Source of the DNA: Rheinheimera sp.
GTDB lineage: Bacteria > Pseudomonadota > Gammaproteobacteria > Enterobacterales > Alteromonadaceae
Length of the DNA: 32,084 nt
NCBI GenBank assembly: GCA_003482455.1
Contig: DMYW01000053.1
Location: forward strand, 89,262 to 121,345
Reading direction: 5' to 3'
Positions within the stretch are counted from its first letter, which is position 1. Each line of letters starts with the position of its first letter. Shown here piece by piece: positions 5,947-14,872 of the stretch. The translations under genes were made by a program, and so were the position numbers. The notes under the pieces are model-generated. The model made no database searches. It was given only the letters and a program-made list of their open reading frames with translations, and was not told the DNA's origin.

Positions 5947-7950
5947 ATGAGCAAGTTACAATACGACAATAGCGGCATCGATCCGGTGATGAACGCCTCC
6001 ACCAATCCGCACTTCAGCGACATGCTGGATGCGCCGAAACGCCGGCAATTTCTCAAAGGCAGTTTAGCTGCGGCGGTAGCTACCGTGTTTGGTGGCGGTC
6101 TGGCTGGTTGCCAATCGGACGAACAACCGGTGCTGGCACCAAGCGATTTAATCAAAGCTGAAACAGTGCCGCCATTGCTGCAATTTACGCCAATCGCCAC
6201 CAATAGGTTGGATACCATCACAGTGCCTGCGGGCTACAAAGCGCGGGCGTTTTTGCCGATGGGCACACCATTAACCGGCAGTTTACCGGTTTACAAAGAC
6301 GGTGGTTTAAACACAGGCGCTGAGATGGAGCAACAAGTCGGCGCGCACCATGACGGCATGCATTTTTTCCCAATTGACGGACGCAGCGGTGGCAACAGCA
6401 GCAGCGAAGGTTTATTGGTGTTTAACCACGAATACATAGACCCAGAATTGATGCACGCCAATGGCCCAACCGCCGCGCCGCGTCCTGCCGATGAAGTGCG
6501 CAAGGAAGTGGCCGCGCACGGTGTGTCGGTTGCACATATCAAAAAAGATGCGCAAGGCCAGTTCCAGCTGGTGCAAGGTAGTCCGCTGAACCGCCGCATC
6601 ACCGCAGCGACGCCGATGGAACTGAGCGGCCCAGTGCGAGGCCACGCCAAGGTCATCACCGCGTACAGCAAAGACGGCACGCGCACCCGCGGCACCTTAA
6701 ACAACTGCGGCAACGGTTACACGCCGTGGGGCACCTATTTAACGGCCGAGGAAAACTGGGCGGGCTATTTTATGAATGCCGATGCAACCCAGCCACGTGA
6801 ACATAAACGCTACGGCGTGCCGAGCAAAGCCGGCCGCTACGCGTGGGAGACTGCCGATAACGCGGCCGACCAATACCGCCGTTTTGACGCCACCAGCTAC
6901 GGTGCCGACGCCAGCGCGGATTATCGCAACGAGCCCAATACCTTTGGCTGGATCGTCGAAATCGACCCGTACAACCCAGATAGCACGCCACAAAAACGCA
7001 CGGCACTGGGGCGTTTTGGCCATGAATGTATTGCGTTTGCGCCAGTGGTGGAAGGACAGCCAGTCGTGGTGTATTCAGGCGATGATGCGACCTTTGAATA
7101 CATCTACAAATTCGTATCGCGCCAGCCGTATCACAAAGCCACCGCCGGCGGCCATCTGCTTAATGACGGCACCTTGTATGTCGCCAAATTTAACAACGAC
7201 GGCAGCGGCGTGTGGTTACCGCTGGATTTAAGCGACAGCGGCTTTGTCGCCAAAGCGCAGCTGGCCGGCGTAACTTTCACTGACCAAGCTGATGTGCTGA
7301 TCAACACGCGGTTGGCTGCTGACATCGCAGGGGCCACCAAAATGGATCGGCCTGAGTGGGTCACCACCCATCCAAAAACTGGCGAAGTGTATTTCACCCT
7401 CACCAACAACACAGCGCGTAAAGCGGAACAAGTCGATGCCGCCAACCCGCGCGCGAGCAACGCCACTGGCCATATCATCCGTTGGCGTGAACAAGGTGTG
7501 GCGCAGGCACTGAGCTTTAACTGGGATATCTTCTTGTTGGCCGGTGATGTCGGCACAGCGACACCGGGCACTTCGCTGACGCTGACGGCGGACAACCATT
7601 TGGCGTCGCCTGATGGCTTGAAGTTTGATGCGAACGGCTTGCTGTGGATCCAAACCGACATGAGTGGCTCGCAACAAGCGTCTGGCCCGTACGGGAATAA
7701 CCAAATGCTGCTGGCAGACCCTGTGACGCGCACCGTCAAACGCTTTTTAGTCGGGCCGGTTGACTGTGAGATCACCGGCATTACCTTTACGCCGGACATG
7801 AAAACCTTGTTTATCAATGTGCAGCATCCAGGCGATCGCTCAACACCAAGCAAATTAACCAGCCATTGGCCGGCGAATGATGCGGTGTCGCGGCCGCGTT
7901 CGGCGACTGTGATTATCACGCGTGACGATGGCGGCGTGATCGGCCAATAA
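5947..7950 (+). CDS. PhoX-family (DUF839) phosphatase, predicted Tat lipoprotein
   Basis: A protein of 667 aa starting after AGGAGATTTCCCCC. Residues 29-34 (APKRRQFLKG region) form a twin-arginine signal and are followed by a hydrophobic stretch and the lipobox LAGC. The protein is therefore probably exported folded by Tat and lipidated at that Cys. The mature part has PhoX/DUF839 features: FNHEYIDPELM, the TPWGTYLTAEENWAGYF segment, GRFGHE, YIYKFVS, DRPEWV and SPDGLKFDANGLLWIQTD. PhoX enzymes are Ca2+/Fe3+-dependent alkaline phosphatases that release phosphate from organic esters in the periplasm or at the cell surface. No convincing Pho box was found upstream. It is monocistronic, with a terminator at 8019-8042. 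The family is secure; the exact substrate range is not. Confidence 0.93.
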   Translation: MSKLQYDNSGIDPVMNASTNPHFSDMLDAPKRRQFLKGSLAAAVATVFGGGLAGCQSDEQPVLAPSDLIKAETVPPLLQFTPIATNRLDTITVPAGYKARAFLPMGTPLTGSLPVYKDGGLNTGAEMEQQVGAHHDGMHFFPIDGRSGGNSSSEGLLVFNHEYIDPELMHANGPTAAPRPADEVRKEVAAHGVSVAHIKKDAQGQFQLVQGSPLNRRITAATPMELSGPVRGHAKVITAYSKDGTRTRGTLNNCGNGYTPWGTYLTAEENWAGYFMNADATQPREHKRYGVPSKAGRYAWETADNAADQYRRFDATSYGADASADYRNEPNTFGWIVEIDPYNPDSTPQKRTALGRFGHECIAFAPVVEGQPVVVYSGDDATFEYIYKFVSRQPYHKATAGGHLLNDGTLYVAKFNNDGSGVWLPLDLSDSGFVAKAQLAGVTFTDQADVLINTRLAADIAGATKMDRPEWVTTHPKTGEVYFTLTNNTARKAEQVDAANPRASNATGHIIRWREQGVAQALSFNWDIFLLAGDVGTATPGTSLTLTADNHLASPDGLKFDANGLLWIQTDMSGSQQASGPYGNNQMLLADPVTRTVKRFLVGPVDCEITGITFTPDMKTLFINVQHPGDRSTPSKLTSHWPANDAVSRPRSATVIITRDDGGVIGQ

Positions 7951-8018
7951 CGAATAGTGTGACGCCGCACTTGTTTCTACTTCAGGTGCGGTTCAGCCAC
8001 AGCTTGTTTTACTGCACG

Positions 8019-8042
8019 AACCCAGCGCTGGCTGGGTTTTTT
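8019..8042 (+). terminator. Rho-independent terminator after the PhoX-family gene
   Basis: AACCCAGC pairs with GCTGGGTT across a short loop, followed by a run of T residues, about 70 bases after the stop codon. Confidence 0.9.
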
Positions 8043-8184
8043 ATTCCATGCACGCTGCTGTTTCGTTGCGAGTTGGCGTATAATTCGCCACTTTTTTCGG
8101 GCCAGCACGGCTGTGTGGCTTGGGTGATGTGCAGTCTGACGCGAGTTTGGCCGCGGGTGGTAACAGTATTTAAAGCAGGTTGTT

Positions 8185-9741
8185 GTGGCTAAAGCGCTGA
8201 AAAAAATCGCATTTTATAAGTTGGTCTTTCTGTCAGTGCTGGGTTTGTCCTTGCTGCTGAGCTACATTCCAGACCAAGCGTGGCAACCGGCGGACGACAG
8301 CACAGCCAGCAAAAACCTACACGTTGTTGAATTCTCCGACGACGGAGAGCAGCTCGATCCAAACCAATTGCAAGCCCTTCAACAACGCATCCACAATGCT
8401 AGCCAGCCGCCTGAGCTGGTGATTTTTGTGCACGGCTGGCACCACAACGCCAAATCGACCGATGATAACTTCGTGGCATTTCAGCGTTTTTTTAACGAAA
8501 TGGCAAAATCCGATGCCGGGCGCAATTTGATCGGCGTGTACATTGGCTGGCGCGGTGACAAGTACGATCCGTTTTGGCTGGATGGTTCCAATGACGCCGA
8601 CTCGTGGATTGAACCGTTGGATTTCCCGACTATTTTTCAGCGCAAAAGCATCGCACGCCATATTGGTCAAACTGGGTTTAGCCGCTTGCTGGATCAGTTT
8701 GATGCACTTGAGCAACAAGGCGCCCTGCAGCGCTACACCGTGATTGGTCACAGTTTAGGCGGCGCGATTGCACTGCATGGCAGCAAAGAACGCGTGCGGC
8801 AAAGCCTGTTAAAACGCCAAGAAAACAAGAACTTATTTATTCTGCTAAACCCTGCAGTCACCACTAGCGAATACCAACCGCTGGACCAACTGCTCAGTGT
8901 CGATCGGCAAAAACCGGCGATGGTGGTGTTGCAGTCCAAAGGCGATTTTGCCCTGAAAAAGGCCTTCAGTTGGATTAAAGACGGCCAGCGCGCGATGGGC
9001 GCGTCGTGGGCGATCACGCATGATATCGACCGCTGCTCCAATGGCGATTGCAGTAAAAGTTATCTGATCCCGAAACGCCTGCAAGCCTACGATGCCTTGC
9101 CGGGTTGCATGATGGAATTGGCGCAATCTGGCTGGAAGATTCGTGCGCGGTTAAAGGCGCGCCGTACGATCCAAACCTGCGGTGACGCCAATATGCAAGC
9201 GGTGTGGGTGGCGGCGGTGTCCGATGACATTATCTACGGCCACAACGGCATTCTGACGCACGAACATGCCAAAGCGCTGTCGGAAGTGATGGCGTTGATT
9301 GACCATTACAGCAACAAGCTGCCGGTCGATAGCGCGCAACAATCCAGCGAAGCACTGCAAGCGGTTGAAGCGCAACAACGCGGCGAGCTGCCAGTGCCAA
9401 CCGATGAAGACACACCACCCAACAAAGGTGAAAGCCCCGTGGATGAATTGCCGCCGGCTGAGCCTGCAGCTGAAGGTGCGACGAGTGGCGATGAGCCAGC
9501 TACGAACTCGGAACCGGCAGCAAGCGGCGCGGTGCCTAGCGCGAATCCAGCACCGAGCGATACCAAGCCTAGCACTAGCGCTGAGCCAGCGGCGGCAAGT
9601 TCAGACAAAGCAAGGAGCCAAACGAACGGCAGTGACGCGGCAATGAGTCCATCTGCAGTGCCGGCGGCAACAGAGCCAACAGCGTCCGGCCCCGAGGTCG
9701 CAACGCCTCCAGCCGAGACTTCGCCCGCAACGTCAGACTGA
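8185..9741 (+). CDS. Membrane-anchored alpha/beta hydrolase with disordered C-terminal tail
   Basis: A protein of 518 aa with a GTG start at 8185 after AAAGCAGG. Residues 9-28 (AFYKLVFLSVLGLSLLLSYI region) form one N-terminal membrane helix or an uncleaved signal, so the rest is probably periplasmic. VIFVHGWHHN (79-88) is the oxyanion-hole segment and TVIGHSLGG places the nucleophile at Ser190; both are standard for lipase/esterase-type alpha/beta hydrolases. The catalytic Asp and His were not assigned. From about residue 385 the sequence becomes a repetitive Pro/Ala/Ser/Thr/Glu tail (for example EPAASGAVPSANPAPS), acidic and likely unstructured. Such tails can act as wall spacers or secretion-linked linkers. 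The substrate is unknown. Confidence 0.85.
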   Translation: MAKALKKIAFYKLVFLSVLGLSLLLSYIPDQAWQPADDSTASKNLHVVEFSDDGEQLDPNQLQALQQRIHNASQPPELVIFVHGWHHNAKSTDDNFVAFQRFFNEMAKSDAGRNLIGVYIGWRGDKYDPFWLDGSNDADSWIEPLDFPTIFQRKSIARHIGQTGFSRLLDQFDALEQQGALQRYTVIGHSLGGAIALHGSKERVRQSLLKRQENKNLFILLNPAVTTSEYQPLDQLLSVDRQKPAMVVLQSKGDFALKKAFSWIKDGQRAMGASWAITHDIDRCSNGDCSKSYLIPKRLQAYDALPGCMMELAQSGWKIRARLKARRTIQTCGDANMQAVWVAAVSDDIIYGHNGILTHEHAKALSEVMALIDHYSNKLPVDSAQQSSEALQAVEAQQRGELPVPTDEDTPPNKGESPVDELPPAEPAAEGATSGDEPATNSEPAASGAVPSANPAPSDTKPSTSAEPAAASSDKARSQTNGSDAAMSPSAVPAATEPTASGPEVATPPAETSPATSD

Positions 9742-9804
9742 GTAAACCGATAAACCGTCTATAAATCGTGGACACTCACCCCGAAAGCCCCCCAAAAGCC
9801 ATTG

Positions 9805-11208
9805 CTAAACCCACAGTGGCAAAAATAACCAACACATCAGGCTGATCAACGCTACGCCCAACAGGTTTAATACCAACCCGGCTTTAAGCATATCGCGCAT
9901 CGGCAGTAAGCCGCTGGCAAACGCAATAGCATTGGGTGGGGTGCCCACAGGCATCATAAACCCGAGACTTGCCGCCAATGCTGCCGGCACCATCAAGTAC
10001 AGCGGTGACAAGCCTAAGCTTTCGGCAACAGGCCCCAAAATAGGCAAAAAGGCGGCGGCGACCGCGGTATTACTGGTCAGTTCGGTCAGAAAGACGACTA
10101 ACAAAGTGACACAGGCAATGACGAGTAAGGCTGGAACTTGGTCCAACCCCTGAAACAATTGGGCGAGGGCGCTGGAAACGCCATGTTGTTGCAATTGTGC
10201 CGCCAAACTTAGGCCTCCACCAAACAGCAATAACACGCCCCACGGCAGTTTTTCGCTGTCATGCCAAGTCAAGATGCTGGAGCTCGCACGGCCTTCTTGA
10301 GGGAATCGCCATAAAAATAACAAGAGCGCGGCAGTTAAAGCGATGACGGTGTCACTGATCCCAAGGCCTGTCCAATCGCTAAGCCATGGCTGCGAAATCC
10401 AAGCCGAGGCAGTCAACAAAAATACCAGTGCAACAAAACTTTGCCGCTGATCTATCCGATTTTGCGTCACCTGACCAGCCAATACCGCACTGTGGATGGA
10501 CTGTAATTTGAAATAACCACGACTCAGCCACACAAAACTCACCAAAAGCATTACCAGCGCCAGCGGTACACCCAGCATCATCCATTGACCAAATCCCAGC
10601 TCCAGCTGATAACGCTCGGCGACAAATGCGGCTAACAGAGCATTAGGTGGTGTGCCAATCAGCGTTGCTATGCCACCGATACTTGCTGCATAAGCAACGC
10701 CGAGTAAAAACGCCGGTGCTGTGATGACTTGGTGTTGCGCCGCAGTTTGTCGGATCAACGACAGCGCGATGGGCACCATCATCACGGCTGTGGCTGTATT
10801 GGACATCCACATGGATAAAAATGCGGTGATCGCCATCAGCACGGCCAATTGCTTGGACGTTGAGGTACCAATGCGCGCCAATGCCAGATTCGCAATGTGT
10901 TGATGTAAAGAGGTTTTTTCGACAGCAAGCGACAAACAAAAGCCGCCAAAAAACATAAAAATCAGCGGATTGGCATAAGGCGTCGTCGCCGCTTCTGCGC
11001 TGCTAATGCCTAGCAGCGGGAATAATAGCATCGGTAGCAGGGACGTCATGGGGATCGGCACGGGTTCTGCGACCCACCAGATAATCATCCACAACGCCAC
11101 GCCGCAGACTAGGCTGCCAGAGTAAGGCAGTCCGGGAATTGGCCACCAGCTGCACAGCAACAGGGCTAGTGGCCCTGCGATCATCCAGAATAGTTCAGTT
11201 CGCGACAT
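9805..11208 (-). CDS. DASS/SLC13 family anion:sodium symporter
   Basis: About 467 aa with many hydrophobic segments. Both signature SNT motifs of the divalent anion:Na+ symporter family are present: WMSNTATAVMMVPIA in the first half and LTSNTAVAAAFLPI in the second. In the VcINDY-type structure these bind Na+ and substrate. PVGTPPNAIAFASG near the C terminus and LIGTPPNALLAAF in the middle are further family marks. Two adjacent ATGs (11209-11211 and 11206-11208) follow AAGGCAC; the second has better spacing. A longer in-frame start at 11268 lacks a ribosome-binding site. Substrates in this family are C4-dicarboxylates, citrate or sulfate, which cannot be told apart here. It lies 108 bases downstream of the cyclase gene on the same strand. 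Confidence 0.93.
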   Translation of the reverse strand: MSRTELFWMIAGPLALLLCSWWPIPGLPYSGSLVCGVALWMIIWWVAEPVPIPMTSLLPMLLFPLLGISSAEAATTPYANPLIFMFFGGFCLSLAVEKTSLHQHIANLALARIGTSTSKQLAVLMAITAFLSMWMSNTATAVMMVPIALSLIRQTAAQHQVITAPAFLLGVAYAASIGGIATLIGTPPNALLAAFVAERYQLELGFGQWMMLGVPLALVMLLVSFVWLSRGYFKLQSIHSAVLAGQVTQNRIDQRQSFVALVFLLTASAWISQPWLSDWTGLGISDTVIALTAALLLFLWRFPQEGRASSSILTWHDSEKLPWGVLLLFGGGLSLAAQLQQHGVSSALAQLFQGLDQVPALLVIACVTLLVVFLTELTSNTAVAAAFLPILGPVAESLGLSPLYLMVPAALAASLGFMMPVGTPPNAIAFASGLLPMRDMLKAGLVLNLLGVALISLMCWLFLPLWV

Positions 11209-11316
11209 CATGTGCCTTGAAATTGGTTTAGCCGCTGAGCATAAGTTATGGGTGTTTTTTTGGTGCAATCACGACCACAAAACTTCGACCCATCTGCTTT
11301 GTGTGACAAATCTCAA

Positions 11317-13233
11317 CTAGTGCGGCTGTGCCGCCTCATCAAATTGCATTAAGAACATTATTAACATCATCGCGCGTGTTACCGCGTGACATAAATACAA
11401 GCGACGTTGTTCTGTTGGTGCGTCGCGTAAGCGTTCAAAATCCGCTGTCAGTTTGTCCAAACACAGTGCTTGTTGCACCGTTGGCGAATGTTTTGCACGT
11501 GACAACAACTGCTCCATCGCTGGAAAATCGGCTTCCAGCCGTTTGCCGATATCGCCGCTTTGCCGGCCTTTGGCTTGGGCATTTAAAATAGACGGCGGCA
11601 GCCGGTCCTTCATCAGTAGACGAATGATCGCTTTTGGTTTGCCGGCGTCATCAAAAAAGAACTCATTCGGCACACTGAGCAAATACTGCTGTAGCGGCCG
11701 GTAGGAATAGGGGTCACTAAACAAAAAGCCAAAATATTCGGAAAATTCCGCGCCCATTTGGCCACGCGGATGGTCGCCGGCAAATAATGTGTTGTACATC
11801 ATGGCTTGCGACGACGTTGGTGCTATGCGGATCCCTTGTACAAAATCCAATTGTTTCATCCGGCTACGAAGATCCAATTGCCGGCACAATGCTGGTTGAA
11901 TGTAGCCAAATTCAAAAAAATGCGCCGGGTAGATGCCCAAGCGTTTTTTAAGCCGTTGCCATGGGTTTTGCAGGTAGGGCGTGACTATTTTGTGTTTGAT
12001 GGTGCGCAATAAACCGCGTTGCCGATACAGCTGCATAAATGTTCGTTGATACATGTTGCCAGCAAAGGAGGTGGTTGGATTGCCCATCTCGCCACTTAAC
12101 AACACGCCATTGCCATCTTGAGTCGAACGCTCAAAGATATCCAACAACCAATAACTATTGATACCGGCGTGAATAGGTTGCCCCAAAATTTGCCAAGTTT
12201 GTTGCATCGACGCAAACGTGGAGCGCTGCGCTGAGTTTACAAAATGCGGCGCCAAGCCAGGGGTCATGGCAATCACGTCATCAATTAAAGGTTTTTCATT
12301 GCCAACTTCGTGGGCAGATTTCACGGCAAATTCAGGGTGCGCCGGGACATGGCTATAGGTTGGCAGTTCCTTTTGCGCTGGATTTTTCAGCGCGGCAGCG
12401 TAAACCGTCACCGTACTTGAATCAAAGCCGCCGCTGAGCATGCTGGCGACTTTGCTACGAAAGGTCAGTCGCGAACTTACCGCTTTAGTTAACAAACGCT
12501 CGACTTCAGCCACGGCTTCTGGTTGGCTGGCAGGTGGCGTGGGATGGACTTCTTGTAGCGGCCAAAAATAGCGTTGGCGGTGCAACCCTGTGGCATCAAA
12601 ACGCAGTTGTTGCCCACAAGGCACGCGGTAGATGTCGGCATATTGTGTGATATAGGCTTGCTGATTTTCAGAGCCTTGATGCCAAGCCAGCATAAAACTA
12701 CTGATTTCATGCCAATTCGGGCGCAGCGGGCGTGTTGCCGCGGCTAACAGCACCGGCAAACGACTGGCGAACCACAGTCGGTCGCCTTGTTGTTGGTAAT
12801 AACAACTGCTGTAACCTTGATGGCATTGCAACACGACGCAACTATCTGCGTGGATATCTAGCACAAGCCAATCCCCCGATAGCCGCTGCTTGATGCGCTC
12901 GCCGTACGCCAAATAGGCCGCCAATAACACGTCGGCATCACTAGCTAGCAGGGTGGCGTCTAAGCCAAATTCTGCGATAAGTTCCGGTACATCATCGAGA
13001 CGCCCAAACGCCAGCGTCATGCGATCGGCCTGTTGTGCTATGGCAAATAGACTATCCCCAGCAACAGTGAGCAGGTCAGGTTGGGCAACCAACAGCTGGT
13101 AATTATCACCTTGAAGAACTTGCTTTCGTTGCTGGTGATTGCCCAAATGTGCCGCTTGTTGCATGGCGGCAAATGCAGCTGCAGTTGTTGTATCGCCCGC
13201 CATTTTCGACAACGAAAACCAACCAAATAGCAT
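11317..13233 (-). CDS. Lasso-cyclase-like asparagine synthetase homologue
   Basis: About 638 aa. ATG 13231-13233 follows CAGGGACTTCT; a longer start at 13278 is less likely. The N terminus reads MLFGWFSLSK, without the Cys2 nucleophile of glutamine-hydrolysing asparagine synthetases, as in McjC-type lasso cyclases. The middle of the first domain (DWLVLDIHAD, FASRLPVLLAA) still follows the Ntn-hydrolase fold. SMLSGGFDSST (267-273 core) is the ATP pyrophosphatase P-loop. LSGEMGN (379-385) replaces the usual SGxGxDE segment, and KPKAIIRLLMKDRLPPSIL followed by KGRQSGD matches the conserved C-terminal core. McjC-type enzymes adenylate an Asp/Glu side chain and close the macrolactam with the core N terminus. 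The gene diverges from a precursor peptide gene with matching features, supporting this role. Confidence 0.82.
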   Translation of the reverse strand: MLFGWFSLSKMAGDTTTAAAFAAMQQAAHLGNHQQRKQVLQGDNYQLLVAQPDLLTVAGDSLFAIAQQADRMTLAFGRLDDVPELIAEFGLDATLLASDADVLLAAYLAYGERIKQRLSGDWLVLDIHADSCVVLQCHQGYSSCYYQQQGDRLWFASRLPVLLAAATRPLRPNWHEISSFMLAWHQGSENQQAYITQYADIYRVPCGQQLRFDATGLHRQRYFWPLQEVHPTPPASQPEAVAEVERLLTKAVSSRLTFRSKVASMLSGGFDSSTVTVYAAALKNPAQKELPTYSHVPAHPEFAVKSAHEVGNEKPLIDDVIAMTPGLAPHFVNSAQRSTFASMQQTWQILGQPIHAGINSYWLLDIFERSTQDGNGVLLSGEMGNPTTSFAGNMYQRTFMQLYRQRGLLRTIKHKIVTPYLQNPWQRLKKRLGIYPAHFFEFGYIQPALCRQLDLRSRMKQLDFVQGIRIAPTSSQAMMYNTLFAGDHPRGQMGAEFSEYFGFLFSDPYSYRPLQQYLLSVPNEFFFDDAGKPKAIIRLLMKDRLPPSILNAQAKGRQSGDIGKRLEADFPAMEQLLSRAKHSPTVQQALCLDKLTADFERLRDAPTEQRRLYLCHAVTRAMMLIMFLMQFDEAAQPH

Positions 13234-13349
13234 AGAAGTCCCTGAGTTAGCACAAAATTCATGGTGTTGTGAGAGCATGCCTCATCGCTGTATAGCGGTC
13301 AAACACAGCGTGCTGCCGTTTTAGGTTCGGCATGCATGGCGACTTCTAT

Positions 13350-13378
13350 TTGCTGATTTTAGGAATGAGAGCTATGTT
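13350..13378 (+). promoter_or_regulatory. Putative promoter of lasso precursor 1
   Basis: TTGCTG (13350-13355), a 17-base spacer and TATGTT (13373-13378) lie 81 bases before the ATG at 13459. The stretch TTTGCTGATTTTAGG resembles TTTGCCGATTTAAGG in front of precursor 2, at almost the same distance from its start codon. Confidence 0.55.
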
Positions 13379-13458
13379 AAAAACCACGCTGTAATAAAAG
13401 ATGTCTGCATGGCAGGTGAATGAAAATGAAAGACCTTTTGGGTGTTGGAGGAAGTAAA

Positions 13459-13605
13459 ATGCAAGAACAACTAGTCGCAGTAGAACAAACAAGTGTGAAA
13501 AAGCCTTACGAGGCTCCTGCAGTCATTCATTTGGCTGATGTTGCTGAGACGGCAGGAAATGGTGGGGCGGGTTTTGATTTTGCATCTGAAGCTGAAGCTT
13601 CGTAG
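13459..13605 (+). CDS. Lasso peptide precursor 1
   Basis: A 48-aa peptide. ATG 13459 follows GGAGGAAGTAAA and makes the leader exactly as long as in the paralogue at 14873, so it is preferred over the in-frame ATG at 13420. The leader has KKPYEAPAVIHLADVAETA, which fits the lasso leader pattern YxxP...T with Thr31 at -2. Cleavage after Ala32 would give the core GNGGAGFDFASEAEAS, with Gly1 and Asp8 placed for an 8-residue macrolactam ring. Tail residues 9-16 contain Phe9 as the only bulky residue, with two Glu. The lasso-cyclase-like gene starts 225 bases away on the other strand. What is seen is the leader signature and spacing; the lasso fold is inferred. It could also be another RiPP with a lasso-type leader. 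Confidence 0.78.
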   Translation: MQEQLVAVEQTSVKKPYEAPAVIHLADVAETAGNGGAGFDFASEAEAS

Positions 13606-13705
13606 ACATCTGGAATTGGCACTTAATCCTCAAACATCGTCACTATATTGCTGTTTGAACCGCACAAGCATGATTAAGCAAGTTGACTGTCCAAATGGTT
13701 ATTGT

Positions 13706-13736
13706 GATCAAGGCTGCGCCAGCCTTGATCCTTTTA
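13706..13736 (+). terminator. Terminator of lasso precursor 1
   Basis: A perfect 11-bp stem (GATCAAGGCTG / CAGCCTTGATC) with a 3-base loop, followed by CTTTT. It lies about 100 bases after the precursor 1 stop and directly beside the end of the convergent DUF445 gene. Only the plus-strand side has a T run. Confidence 0.82.
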
Positions 13737-13738
13737 AA

Positions 13739-14455
13739 CTAGGCGATTAACGGTGTAAGCCAATAACTCGCTAAACCCAACACAGCACCAAACACGCCGC
13801 CCCAGACCACTAACCAGCCAAGATGCTCGGCTATCAGTTGTTGCATCAGGGCTTTTACCATCTCCGGCGTTAATTCATCTAAGCGCTGCTGCACAATGTT
13901 AGAAATTTTTGTTTCTAATTCAGCAAGTTGCTGCTCGTTTTGCAGCTGCTCACGCAGCGCATCTTGCACCGCCGGGCCCTGCGCAATGCTGACCAAACTC
14001 TCGGCCAGTTTTTCGGTAAAGGGTTGCTTCAGTGGCTGCAGCATTTGCGGCCCACCAAACATCGCCAGCATGCCGCCAAGCGACGATTTTTGCACTGTGT
14101 CCAGCAACGCATCAAACGCCGGCGATAAATCGACCTTGCTGATCACTTGGCCAAAATCAATACTTGGCGTGGCGCCGCCAGTCTGTTGCACGGCTTTTTG
14201 CAGCTGGGTTTGATTAAAAAACTGCTGCATGATCAGCTGGTACAAAGCTTGTTTCAATGCTTCAAACCGCGCCGGAATGACACCCGAGCCATACAGCAGT
14301 GGCACTTTTTCAAACAACATATGCACCGCCAACCAGTTGGTAATGGCGCCAGAAAATGCAAACACCCCCATAGTCCACAGCCAGGCTTGGCCGGAGGCGG
14401 CACCAATGGCTAAGGCAGCAACACTCATTAAATTAGTGAGAAGGCTTTTATTCAT
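13739..14455 (-). CDS. DUF445 family membrane protein
   Basis: A protein of 238 aa. ATG 14453-14455 (MNKSLLTNLMSVAALAIGAA) follows GAGGTTTATCCAC; the upstream extension to 14503 has no such site. An N-terminal hydrophobic region (about residues 5-38), the family segment FSGAITNWLAVHMLFEKVPLLYGSGVIPARF, a long helical middle with LETKISNIVQQRLDELTPEM, and a C-terminal membrane helix (LGWLVVWGGVFGAVLGLASYWL) make up the usual DUF445 layout. The family's function is not established. The gene sits between the two precursor genes on the opposite strand. Nothing in its sequence links it to peptide maturation, so the position may be incidental. Confidence 0.87.
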   Translation of the reverse strand: MNKSLLTNLMSVAALAIGAASGQAWLWTMGVFAFSGAITNWLAVHMLFEKVPLLYGSGVIPARFEALKQALYQLIMQQFFNQTQLQKAVQQTGGATPSIDFGQVISKVDLSPAFDALLDTVQKSSLGGMLAMFGGPQMLQPLKQPFTEKLAESLVSIAQGPAVQDALREQLQNEQQLAELETKISNIVQQRLDELTPEMVKALMQQLIAEHLGWLVVWGGVFGAVLGLASYWLTPLIA

Positions 14456-14764
14456 GTGGATAAACCTCAAAAAATAGACAGAAAGCGAACATCCAACCAG
14501 CAAATACCCGCAACAGTCTTAGTGTCGTGAAGATGCTGGCGACCATGCGCAGCTTAGGCTGCATGAATTCGCGACCAATGCACTGGTGCGCAGCAAAGCG
14601 CAAATGGTACTGCAATTTCTGCCGGCTGCAAGAGGGAGGTGGCTACCGTTGACGTCAGCTATTTTTTTCAAATGGATTGTCGTGGTTGGAATTTGCTTTT
14701 TCTCATAGCATTTCATTGGCGGTAGACCTAACCTGCCGACGACAACCCCAACCATAAATTCAAT

Positions 14765-14793
14765 TTGCCGATTTAAGGTACCCGCGCTAGGCT
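14765..14793 (+). promoter_or_regulatory. Putative promoter of lasso precursor 2
   Basis: TTGCCG (14765-14770), a 17-base spacer and TAGGCT (14788-14793) lie 80 bases before the ATG at 14873. Of the 30 bases from TTTGC onward, 21 match the equivalent stretch of precursor 1. The -10 box is weak and overlaps the start of a nested inverted repeat. The rest of the 417-base gap 14456-14872 shows no gene I can support. Confidence 0.5.
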
Positions 14794-14856
14794 ATGAAAT
14801 TGTCGAGATAACCAGCGCTAAACAAACTAATCAGGGGCTGTTAGCGCACCATAGCC
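14790..14856 (+). promoter_or_regulatory. Nested inverted repeats in the leader of lasso precursor 2
   Basis: An outer pair GGCTATG (14790-14796) / CATAGCC (14850-14856) encloses an inner pair GCGCTAA (14815-14821) / TTAGCGC (14841-14847). The structure ends six bases before the Shine-Dalgarno sequence GAGAGGA. It could fold in the transcript or bind a dimeric regulator; neither is shown. The precursor 1 leader lacks an equivalent. Confidence 0.5.
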
Positions 14857-14872
14857 AAAATGAGAGGAACTG

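Noticed and set aside
9742..9804. Terminator between the convergent hydrolase and DASS genes
   Set aside because: No stem of useful length followed by a T run on either strand could be found.
13275..13335. GCATGCC / GGCATGC inverted pair upstream of precursor 1 as an operator
   Set aside because: Only 7 bp and 47 bases apart, with no counterpart at precursor 2; it could be chance.
13420..13458. Upstream ATG that would lengthen lasso precursor 1 to 61 aa
   Set aside because: The ATG at 13459 has a better Shine-Dalgarno sequence (GGAGGA) and gives a leader of exactly the same length as the paralogue; the 13 extra residues have no counterpart.
14519..14755. Minus-strand ORF of 78 aa upstream of the DUF445 gene
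   Set aside because: No recognisable features or ribosome-binding site, and it does not resemble a lasso B protein or RRE domain.
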